Assembly (NCBI GenBank): GCA_902803675.1
Contig: CADCQZ010000221.1
Coordinates: 1 to 7,179, forward strand
Source: an uncultured Eubacteriales bacterium
GTDB taxonomy: Bacteria > Bacillota_A > Clostridia > Christensenellales > Aristaeellaceae
Length of the DNA stretch: 7,179 nucleotides
Direction: 5' to 3'
The notes below the pieces were generated by a model, which was not told where the DNA came from, ran no database searches, and saw only the letters and a list, made by a program, of their open reading frames with translations. Shown piece after piece: positions 1 through 5,896 of this stretch. The position numbers were made by a program, and so were the translations under genes. How positions within the stretch are numbered: position 1 is the stretch's first letter; the number at the start of each line of letters is the position of its first letter.

Positions 1-1251
1 ACCATGGCCCTCTCCGGATCGGAGATCAATTCAGCGGCCTGTGTCGCCGCGCGCGCGGATAAGAACCGCTGGCACTTCACCGTGGATCTTAAGACCCTCC
101 CGGTGGCCGATCAGAAGCACTCCGGCCGCTGCTGGCTCTTCGCCGCGGCCAACGTGCTCCGGGAAAAGATCGCCGCGGATCTGGGCCTGAAGGAATTCGA
201 GCTGAGCCAGAGCTGCCTGGCCTTTTGGGACAAGCTGGAGCGCGCCAATTATTTCCTGGGAGCGATCCTGGATACGGCGGACCTGCCTGTTTCGGACCGC
301 ACGGTGTCCTTCATCCTGTCCACCGGCGTGCATGACGGCGGCCAGTGGGCCATGTTCGCGAACATCGTCAGGAAATACGGCCTGGTGCCCAAAGAGGCTT
401 TCGACGAGACGTACCAGTCTTCCAACACCCGCCAGATGAATTATTACCTCAACCGGTATCTCAAGGCCTGCGCGGTCAGGCTCAGGGCCCTCAAACGCTC
501 CGACGCTGGGGAGGATGAGATCCGCGGGCAGCGGGAGGGGATGATGGCAAAAGTCTATTCCTACCTGTGCGCCTGCTACGGGGAACCGCCGAAACGCTTC
601 GATTTCGTTTACACGGACAAGGACGGTGCCTATCACTGCGACCCGGACCTGACCCCGGCGGATTTCCGGGATAAGTACGTGGGCGCTTTCACGGACGACA
701 TGGTGTCCGTCATCAACGCGCCCACCTCGGATAAGCCCTATTACAGGACATACACCATCCGTTATCTGGGCAACGTGGAGGGCGAGGGCACGGTCAAGCA
801 TCTCAACCTGCCCATGGATGAGATCAAGGAAGCGGTGATCGCTCAGCTCAGGGACGGGCAGGTGGTGTGGTTCGGCAGCGATGTGGGCCACTGGGGCGAT
901 CGGGAAAAGGGTTACTGGGACGATGCGGCCTTCGGCGTGGAAATGCTGACGGGGCTGGATCTTCATATCAGCAAGGAGGACGCCCTGGACTATCAGTTCT
1001 CCGCCATGAACCACGCCATGGTGCTCACCGGCGTGGAGCTGAAGGACGATAAGCCCGTCCGATGGAAGATCGAGAATTCCTGGGGCGATGAGAAGGGAAG
1101 CAAGGGTTATTACGTGTGCTCCGACAGCTGGTTCGATCAGTACGTGTATCAGGCGGCTATCCGGAAAAAGTACCTGAAGAACGCGGAACTGTATTCACAG
1201 GCCCCTGCGGAGCTGGATCCCTGGGACCCCATGGGTACTCTGGCGGAGTGA
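1..1251 (+). CDS. pepC: Aminopeptidase C / bleomycin hydrolase (peptidase family C1B), 5'-truncated by the window edge
   Basis: This is a cytoplasmic papain-like cysteine aminopeptidase that removes N-terminal residues from peptides; the family forms self-compartmentalised hexamers. The full catalytic triad is visible, numbering from the ATG at position 4: Cys43 in QKHSGRCWLFA, His337 in MNHAMVLTGV and Asn358 in KIENSWG. Other family hallmarks are HDGGQW (about 110-115), VSVINAPTSDKPY (about 235-247) and the terminal DPWDPMGTLA. The frame is open to position 1. Compared from memory with lactococcal PepC (about 436 residues, catalytic Cys near residue 70), some 25-30 N-terminal residues are missing, so ATG 4 is probably an internal Met and the true start lies upstream of the window. 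The protein ends in one extra Glu after the usual ...LA, in the arm that lies in the active-site cleft in this family. The next gene, msrC, follows after 6 bp. Identification is firm; only the start is uncertain. Confidence 0.95.
   Translation, partial: TMALSGSEINSAACVAARADKNRWHFTVDLKTLPVADQKHSGRCWLFAAANVLREKIAADLGLKEFELSQSCLAFWDKLERANYFLGAILDTADLPVSDRTVSFILSTGVHDGGQWAMFANIVRKYGLVPKEAFDETYQSSNTRQMNYYLNRYLKACAVRLRALKRSDAGEDEIRGQREGMMAKVYSYLCACYGEPPKRFDFVYTDKDGAYHCDPDLTPADFRDKYVGAFTDDMVSVINAPTSDKPYYRTYTIRYLGNVEGEGTVKHLNLPMDEIKEAVIAQLRDGQVVWFGSDVGHWGDREKGYWDDAAFGVEMLTGLDLHISKEDALDYQFSAMNHAMVLTGVELKDDKPVRWKIENSWGDEKGSKGYYVCSDSWFDQYVYQAAIRKKYLKNAELYSQAPAELDPWDPMGTLAE
1245..1248 (+). promoter_or_regulatory. 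Ribosome binding site for msrC inside the pepC end
   Basis: GGAG lies nine bases before the msrC ATG at 1258. It is formed by the last base of the penultimate pepC codon and the final GAG codon, directly before the TGA stop. This fixes the msrC start and suggests translational coupling with pepC. Confidence 0.6.
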
Positions 1252-1257
1252 TCATAT

Positions 1258-1749
1258 ATGGATGAGATCAAATTCGGAGATAAACTGGATCCCCAGGTCC
1301 TTGAGGCGCTGGTGGAAAAGAGCCCAAGCCTGGTCTCCGCTCTGAGCAACGCGGCGGCCTATCTCTTCGGCTGTCTTGACAGGGTGAACTGGGCGGGGTT
1401 TTACATCCTGCGGGGAGATGAGCTGGTTTTGGGCCCCTTCCAGGGCAAGCCGGCCTGTGATCTGATCCCGCTGTCCCGGGGCCTGTGCGGCCGAGCGGCA
1501 CGCGATAAGCGCGTGGTGAGGACCGCGGATGTCCGTACCTGCCCGGAACACATCGCCTGTGATGAACTCAGCCGGTCCGAGATCGTTATACCGATCAGGA
1601 CCGGCTGCGGGGGTGCGTTATGGGGGCTCCTGGATATCGACAGTCCCGTGACGGACAGGTTCACTCAGGAGGACGAGGATCTGTTGGTGAAGGCCGCCGA
1701 AGTGATGGAACGGGCGGTCAAGTCCCTGGGGCCGCATCTTCTGGGATGA
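1258..1749 (+). CDS. msrC: Free methionine-(R)-sulfoxide reductase (fRMsr, GAF domain)
   Basis: This cytoplasmic enzyme reduces free L-methionine-(R)-sulfoxide to methionine, normally with thioredoxin-type recycling. The 163-residue protein is one GAF domain. Family motifs run in order: NWAGFYIL (44-51), LVLGPFQGKPAC (57-67), RGLCG (74-78), HIACDELSRSEIVIPI (98-113) and LLDIDSP (124-130). Cys67, Cys77 and Cys101 have spacings of 10 and 24, the same as E. coli fRMsr Cys84, Cys94 and Cys118, so the catalytic and resolving cysteines are all present. Additional cysteines occur at 39, 95 and 117; Cys95 sits where relatives often have a non-Cys residue before the PxHIAC motif. The ATG at 1258 has GGAG at 1245-1248, nine bases upstream and inside the end of pepC, so the two genes are likely co-transcribed. 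The last 32 bp overlap the opposing SIMPL gene. Confidence 0.93.
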   Translation: MDEIKFGDKLDPQVLEALVEKSPSLVSALSNAAAYLFGCLDRVNWAGFYILRGDELVLGPFQGKPACDLIPLSRGLCGRAARDKRVVRTADVRTCPEHIACDELSRSEIVIPIRTGCGGALWGLLDIDSPVTDRFTQEDEDLLVKAAEVMERAVKSLGPHLLG

Positions 1750-2458
1750 TGGAAAAGACGATCTCAATATCGGCGCGGACGATGATGTCACCGGACTTGA
1801 CGTAGGTGCCGGCGGCGGTATCCGCGTTCGCTTCCGATTTATACAAGCCGCGGCTGTCGGGTGACGCTTGTGCGATGTCCGGCAGCCGTATTTCTTTGAC
1901 GGCCCCGAGCTTCACGCCGCAGGCCGCGGCGGTCACTTTGGCTTTCCTGAAAGCGTCCGCACAGGCGGCCTCGAGGGCTCTGTCATACGCTTCCGCGCTG
2001 CCGGAAGCGGTGAAGGTGAGGCCGTAGAGCTGATTGGCGCCGCTTGAAACGCCCGCGTCGATCATTTCGCCCGCGCGCTTTACGTCCCGGATGGTGACCA
2101 GAAGGGTATTGCCCACGTGATAGACGTCCGTGCGCTTTTCACGGCCGTTCTCGTCCGTGTCGTACCGGGTGTAGGAATACACATTGAGCTCGGTGGTCAC
2201 AAGATCATCCTCGCCCGCGCCCAGGTCCCTGAGCGCTGCGATCACGTTATCCATGATGCGCGCGTTCTCTCTCTGGGCAGCGGCCACATCGGTGTTTTCC
2301 GTTTCAACGCCCAGTCTCAGCACGCAGCCGTCGGCGGCGAGGGCCACGGAGGCGCTGCCGTTCACGGTCATCTCGCCGAGGTTCTCGCCAAGGGCGTTCA
2401 TGGGTCCGGCCAGGATGAGCACACAGAGGCAGAAGATCAAAAAAGATATCTTCTTCAA
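1718..2458 (-). CDS. Secreted SIMPL domain (DUF541) protein
   Basis: A 246-residue exported protein of the SIMPL/DUF541 family, whose members are periplasmic or extracellular and have no settled biochemical role; relatives such as E. coli YggE are linked to oxidative stress. Residues 1-24 are a signal peptide (KK, then a hydrophobic stretch to about 18, with likely cleavage after NALG). The domain covers about 27-236: an opening strand MTVNGSASV, the AAAQRENARIMDNVIAAL helix, the VTTELNVYSYTRYD segment, a central helix AYDRALEAACADAFRKAK, and a closing strand ending in IEIVFSI. The start is TTG at 2458, chosen because AGGAGG lies eight bases upstream, the signal peptide begins there, and it overlaps the upstream stop as TTGA, indicating coupling to the anti-sigma-like gene. 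It is the last gene of the minus-strand operon, and its final 32 bp overlap the msrC end. Confidence 0.9.
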   Translation of the reverse strand: MKKISFLIFCLCVLILAGPMNALGENLGEMTVNGSASVALAADGCVLRLGVETENTDVAAAQRENARIMDNVIAALRDLGAGEDDLVTTELNVYSYTRYDTDENGREKRTDVYHVGNTLLVTIRDVKRAGEMIDAGVSSGANQLYGLTFTASGSAEAYDRALEAACADAFRKAKVTAAACGVKLGAVKEIRLPDIAQASPDSRGLYKSEANADTAAGTYVKSGDIIVRADIEIVFSIIPEDAAPGT

Positions 2459-3048
2459 TGGGATCTCCTCCTTTTTGCGATCAGGCCAGCCCCGCCGGTC
2501 AGGACGATGAGCGCGCCCAGCGCGTAGGGCCAGCTCACGGAAACGAAAGCCTTCATGCTTTCAAAAAAGCCGGTGTTCTCCCGGCCCTTCGGGGCGGAGA
2601 CGGAAACGGCCCGGGCCTCTTCACGAACGTTAAACCTCTCGCCGTTCGCTTCCTGAGCGGTCTGCGGGATGGTCTCCTCATACGCGAGATCCGCTTCTTC
2701 CGCTTCTTCGGGGAACGCATGATCGAACGCGGTGACCGCGCCGCCGGCCTCAGGGAGCGGAGCGCCGGTGGCGGCAGGCGCTGAAACGGTCATGCGCATG
2801 ACCGCCGGCGCGGGGGAGAGCATCCTGCCTGACTGGGCGCGGTACAAGGCCGTGCCGCCGATCAGGTAGATCATCGCCGCCGCGGCGGGCAGGGCGTATA
2901 AAAGCGCGCTCTTCCGCCCGTGTTTCTTCATCTGAAGCTCATGGCGCCACCGTAAGGAGAATTCCCCGGACGGGACCGCGTCCTCGTTATCGTTCAGCGC
3001 TCTCAAGTCCTCCGCCAGGGAAGCCGGAAAATGTTTATCAGTCATCAT
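2455..3048 (-). CDS. Putative membrane anti-sigma factor, cysteine-free, two TM segments
   Basis: A 197-residue protein directly downstream of the ECF sigma gene, a position typical for anti-sigma factors. It has a cytoplasmic N-terminus of about 47 residues with a VPSGEFSLRWRHELQ segment and a basic KKHGRK flank. TM1 spans about 48-68. An acidic, Ala/Glu/Pro-rich extracytoplasmic stretch of about 100 residues follows (EEAEEADLAYEE). TM2 spans about 172-191, with a basic AKRRRSH tail that predicts both ends inside. The protein contains no cysteine, so it lacks the zinc-binding (ZAS) HxxxCxxC motif. The N-terminal segment and the C-terminal FFESMKAFVSV-TM-RRR tail resemble Clostridial DUF4349 putative anti-sigma proteins as I remember them, but the middle is too short for the DUF4349 core. 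AGGAGG lies five bases before the ATG (an ATGATG pair). The gap to the sigma gene is 13 bp, and its stop overlaps the SIMPL start. The role is inferred from context. Confidence 0.65.
   Translation of the reverse strand: MMTDKHFPASLAEDLRALNDNEDAVPSGEFSLRWRHELQMKKHGRKSALLYALPAAAAMIYLIGGTALYRAQSGRMLSPAPAVMRMTVSAPAATGAPLPEAGGAVTAFDHAFPEEAEEADLAYEETIPQTAQEANGERFNVREEARAVSVSAPKGRENTGFFESMKAFVSVSWPYALGALIVLTGGAGLIAKRRRSH
2467..2472 (-). promoter_or_regulatory. Ribosome binding site deciding the TTG start of the SIMPL gene
   Basis: AGGAGG on the minus strand lies eight bases before the TTG at 2458, within the last codons (Lys-Arg-Arg-Arg-Ser-His) of the upstream gene. No ATG in frame has comparable support, so TTG is the preferred start. 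Confidence 0.7.
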
Positions 3049-3061
3049 TCACTCCTCCTGA

Positions 3062-3619
3062 CTATATAACGCGCCGATCCGGGAAAAGTTCCGTCTCATT
3101 CTGCAGGACCGCTTTGAGTTTGTTCCGGGCGCGGTTCAGCCTGCTCTTGACAGTGCCTTCCCGGAGCCGGAGGATGGCGCCGATCTCCCGGTAGTCCCGC
3201 CCCTGGATGTCCCTGAGGATCAGGATCTCCCTGTCCTGGGCAGGGAGTTTCTTCAGCGCCTCACGGAGCACGCGCTGCCTTTCGGCCTTTTCAAGCTGGA
3301 GATAAGCATCCGGGCCTTCGTCCGGGATGGTCCTTCCCTGCTCTTCCAGCCCCTCAAGGGACAGGAACGTGCGGTGCTTTTTCCTGAGCAGGTCCCGGCA
3401 GCAGTTGATCGCGATGCGCGTGATCCAGGGAGCAAATCCCTTTTCGTCTTTCAGCCGGCCGATATGGGTGTAAGCCTTCAGGATGGCTTCCTGGGCGCAG
3501 TCCTCCGCGTCGGCCCGGTTGTGGAGCATATAAAAGCACAGGGAATAAAGCCGCTTTTCTTCCTGAGCGGCCAGTTCCCCGAATTTTTCCTTTTGCATTT
3601 GTTTATCGAATAATGACAT
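3062..3619 (-). CDS. ECF-type RNA polymerase sigma factor (sigma-70 family)
   Basis: A 185-residue alternative sigma factor that would direct RNA polymerase to a dedicated promoter set. Region 2 spans about 21-85: LYSLCFYMLHNRADAEDCAQE, then FAPWITRIAINCCRDLLRKK, which covers the -10 recognition and melting part. Region 4 spans about 116-170: LKKLPAQDREILILRDIQG, then the helix-turn-helix DYREIGAILRLREGTVKSR and LNRARNKLKAVL. Between them is only a short acidic linker, with no region 3, as in ECF sigmas. The length matches the family. The ATG at 3619 follows AGGAGG after only three bases, a short spacing; the next Met (residue 8) has no better site. The ribosome binding site overlaps the stop of the GerMN gene, so translation is probably coupled. 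The regulon cannot be read from this window. The ECF subgroup is not assigned. Confidence 0.93.
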   Translation of the reverse strand: MSLFDKQMQKEKFGELAAQEEKRLYSLCFYMLHNRADAEDCAQEAILKAYTHIGRLKDEKGFAPWITRIAINCCRDLLRKKHRTFLSLEGLEEQGRTIPDEGPDAYLQLEKAERQRVLREALKKLPAQDREILILRDIQGRDYREIGAILRLREGTVKSRLNRARNKLKAVLQNETELFPDRRVI

Positions 3620-3626
3620 GGTCCTC

Positions 3627-5147
3627 CTACGGGTCGGTGAGGATATCCTCGTTTTTCAGGAAGGTCCCGCGGATATCCAGGGCCGGCAGGCTGTCAGACT
3701 GGGCTCCGTCGATGAAGATCACGGCTTTGCGGATGCCTGTGGTATCGATCAGGCTGTTGATAACGGAATAGACGGCCAGGGCCTGCTTGCGGATGCTCTC
3801 CTCCCCGCACAGATCGATAAAATGGCCGCTCAGGTCCATTTTCAGGGCGGTGCCGTCATCGGAAACGCTCAGGCCCAAAAGATCTCCGCCGGAACTGTTC
3901 AGCGGCAGCGGATCTCCCAGGGGATAGCGGCTGTCCCCGGGCAGGCTGCCTTTCACCAGTTCGTCAAAGGCGTATCGGGGATTGCGGCTCTCGTACCAGG
4001 GCACGGCCCGGCGAACGGGAGAAAGGGAATCGCCCCTGACCATATACAGGGTCATCTCGTCGTACAGGAAACGGGAAAAGGCGGCCCGTCTCAGGATGCC
4101 GTTGGAAAAGGTGATCTCCTCCTCGGGATCGGATTCGCGCAGCGGCAGGCGGGTCAGAGCCTCGCTCCCGATATCGATCCTCACGCCCGTCAGGCCGGGC
4201 ACGAAGGTGGTGGCTGTGTATACGAGGCTCGCGGCAAAGAGATTGAGCGGGATCCCCATGTCATTGAGAGAGGCGTGGATGCCCGGCAGGAGAGAGATGG
4301 AGAGCAGTTTTTCGCCGGCGCTCTCGGTGATGACCGGTGCCGCGGCCAGCAGCCGGTCCATATCGGGCAGGGGCAGAGCGCTCTGCAGCGCGGTGTCCTG
4401 GGTGAGGGCGGAGATGAGGGATAGGCACACGGCTTCCGGCGCGGGGTCGTCAAAGGTCAGGGTGCGCTTTTCGGACAGGATCCCCTGGCCGTTGAGCGCG
4501 GGCAGGTACAGCGTCACGTCGCAGGTGAACCGGCGGCCCTCCTGCACGGCGGCCCGCCGGCTCTCCGCCCGGTTCCACATGGTGATCAGGTTTTCCGTAT
4601 CGTTCAGCGCGAGAGTACCGGCGGGAGTCGTCCCGCCGATGTCCAGGCCCGGCTGTACGTTGCCGATCAGGATGTTCACGCCCTCAACGTCCGTGTTCTC
4701 ACACAGGGTGTTCGTCAGGGCCTGGCAGACGGTGTACAGGGATTCGTGATCCAGGGACAGGGCCGAGGCCGCGAGATTGACGGTGGCGATCCCGCAGGAT
4801 ACCTCCACGGGGTTCGAGCCGGTCAGGCTCAGCCGTCCGTAGCCCGGCAGGCTGATCAGGTCGGCGGTCTCCATGTTCAAAAGGGCCCCGGCCAGCGCGT
4901 CCAGGTACCAGCGGAAGGGATGGATGCGTACGCTGTCCTCGATGGGCGCGAGGTCACCGGTATCGGCGGTGAGCAGATAAAACACCTGCCGCCGGGATAC
5001 GCTTCCCTGAAGATCGCCCGCCGGCGCTTCCTCCCGGTAGTCGATGGGGGGGAGGGTCACCTGCGGGCTGTGGGTCGTGATGCTGGAGGCGCATCCCGTC
5101 AGCGTCAGGCACGCGAGGAAAAGCGCCAGCAGTTTTCGTGTGGTCAT
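3627..5147 (-). CDS. Lipoprotein with three GerMN-like repeats
   Basis: A 506-residue surface lipoprotein: basic MTTRK, a hydrophobic core, and lipobox LTGC with Cys19 as the predicted lipidated residue. The rest is extracytoplasmic. The GerMN domain is named from B. subtilis GerM, a lipoprotein needed for germination and sporulation that has two copies. Three copies appear here, at about 55-168, 208-335 and 364-495. Each has a hydrophobic opening strand (FYLL, LYLP, LYMV), a helix ending in a short loop (LAGAL, LISAL, LVKGSLP), then a strand, a helix and a closing strand (GVNILIGN, GVRIDIGS, KAVIFIDG). The third copy is the most canonical. The ATG at 5147 is chosen because it begins the signal peptide; the frame is open further upstream to 5582, but that part is antisense-like sequence inside the DUF6062 gene. 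A weak AGGAA lies 11 bases before the ATG. The gap to DUF6062 is 7 bp, and to the sigma gene 7 bp. The repeats suggest a peptidoglycan- or envelope-associated role. Confidence 0.85.
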   Translation of the reverse strand: MTTRKLLALFLACLTLTGCASSITTHSPQVTLPPIDYREEAPAGDLQGSVSRRQVFYLLTADTGDLAPIEDSVRIHPFRWYLDALAGALLNMETADLISLPGYGRLSLTGSNPVEVSCGIATVNLAASALSLDHESLYTVCQALTNTLCENTDVEGVNILIGNVQPGLDIGGTTPAGTLALNDTENLITMWNRAESRRAAVQEGRRFTCDVTLYLPALNGQGILSEKRTLTFDDPAPEAVCLSLISALTQDTALQSALPLPDMDRLLAAAPVITESAGEKLLSISLLPGIHASLNDMGIPLNLFAASLVYTATTFVPGLTGVRIDIGSEALTRLPLRESDPEEEITFSNGILRRAAFSRFLYDEMTLYMVRGDSLSPVRRAVPWYESRNPRYAFDELVKGSLPGDSRYPLGDPLPLNSSGGDLLGLSVSDDGTALKMDLSGHFIDLCGEESIRKQALAVYSVINSLIDTTGIRKAVIFIDGAQSDSLPALDIRGTFLKNEDILTDP

Positions 5148-5154
5148 TTTTCTG

Positions 5155-5895
5155 TCAGTTCCTTTTGTTCTTTTCATTGGCGGGATCGCTTCCCAGGCAC
5201 CGGGTCCGGCTGAAATTGACCGCCTTCTCCAGGGCGGCTTTCGGCACATCGGTATTCGCCGCGTTCCTGTAGTCGAAAGACCTGGCGAAAGCGGAGATGT
5301 CCTTCTGCAGCTTTTCGGAGTCTCTGCGCAGCATTTTGAGCAGAGTCTCGAAGAACCGGCCGCGGGCGGCGGAGGAGAGATGCTCTTCTCCCGCCTGTGT
5401 GAGCAGGGCCAGGTGTTCAAGGCACAGATGGGCGTTCTCAAAAGCCTGTCTGAACTCACTGTCCTTCTCGAACAGGAGAGCGGCGGTATAGGCGTACTGC
5501 GCCATGTCATTCCGGATGCTGTCACAGATGATGCAGCTGCTTGTGAGCTGCCTGAGCTGTTGGGACGCTCCGGGCTTGTCATCCTTTCTGAAAAAACCGC
5601 CCTTCGACCCGCCGGAAGCCAGGATCTTCTCGGCTTTTTCCGTCAGCACTTTCAGATGGCTTTCCATGATCAGGGCGTGCCCAAGACGGTTCTGCAGGGC
5701 ATAGAGCTGCCGGTGATGCTCCGGGCAGAAGCCCTGCTCATTGACCCTGATCCGTGTGTCGGGTTCCATGACGGCCCCGCCTAAAGTGCGGTCCACATGG
5801 ATCACTTCACGCTTTCTGAAAAGGCTGCAGAAGGGGCAGTATTCGTCCTGTTTGAACGCGTCCCAGACAGGGATGGTATCCAGATGATATCTCAT
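5155..5895 (-). CDS. DUF6062 family protein with two CxxC...CxxH modules
   Basis: A 246-residue, predicted cytoplasmic protein with no signal peptide or TM segment. Its opening (MRYHLDTIPVWDAF, then CPFC), MEPDTRIRVNEQGFCPEHH and the NRLGHALIMESHL helix match my recollection of the Clostridial family DUF6062, whose function is unknown. Two cysteine/histidine sets are visible: Cys20, Cys23, Cys57 and His60 (with His61), then Cys121, Cys124, Cys158 and His161. Both read CxxC-x33-CxxH, so the protein appears to be an internal duplication with two four-ligand metal sites (zinc likely, by ligand type), joined by a Gly/Lys-rich linker (about 94-110). The rest is mostly charged helix, with a basic, Asn-rich tail. 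The ATG at 5895 comes one base after the TGA of the upstream gene and has only a weak GGGGA, so reinitiation is likely. A redox-switch role is possible but unproven. Confidence 0.8.
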   Translation of the reverse strand: MRYHLDTIPVWDAFKQDEYCPFCSLFRKREVIHVDRTLGGAVMEPDTRIRVNEQGFCPEHHRQLYALQNRLGHALIMESHLKVLTEKAEKILASGGSKGGFFRKDDKPGASQQLRQLTSSCIICDSIRNDMAQYAYTAALLFEKDSEFRQAFENAHLCLEHLALLTQAGEEHLSSAARGRFFETLLKMLRRDSEKLQKDISAFARSFDYRNAANTDVPKAALEKAVNFSRTRCLGSDPANEKNKRN

Positions 5896-5896
5896 A

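Noticed and set aside
31..1014. Long open frame on the minus strand inside pepC (327 codons)
   Set aside because: It is opposite a well-supported catalytic gene, its His/Val/Gly-rich product matches no family, and GC-rich genes commonly leave such frames open.
3639..3650. Perfect 12-bp palindrome GAGGATATCCTC just upstream of the sigma gene
   Set aside because: It is within the end of the GerMN coding sequence, and one or two perfect 12-bp palindromes are expected by chance in 7 kb. No second copy was noticed near a promoter.
3620..3700. Possible ECF-type promoter before the sigma gene
   Set aside because: A TGAAAAAC stretch is present, but no suitably spaced CGTC-like -10 follows and it lies in coding sequence.
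3618..4424. Long open plus-strand frame opposite the GerMN gene (268 codons)
   Set aside because: It is an antisense shadow with Gly/Gln-rich composition and no recognisable domain; the minus-strand gene has a lipobox and GerMN repeats.
5148..5582. Upstream extension of the GerMN lipoprotein frame to 651 residues
   Set aside because: The added 145 residues are Arg/Ser/Pro-rich and lie wholly within the DUF6062 gene in another frame. The signal peptide and lipobox begin at the ATG at 5147.
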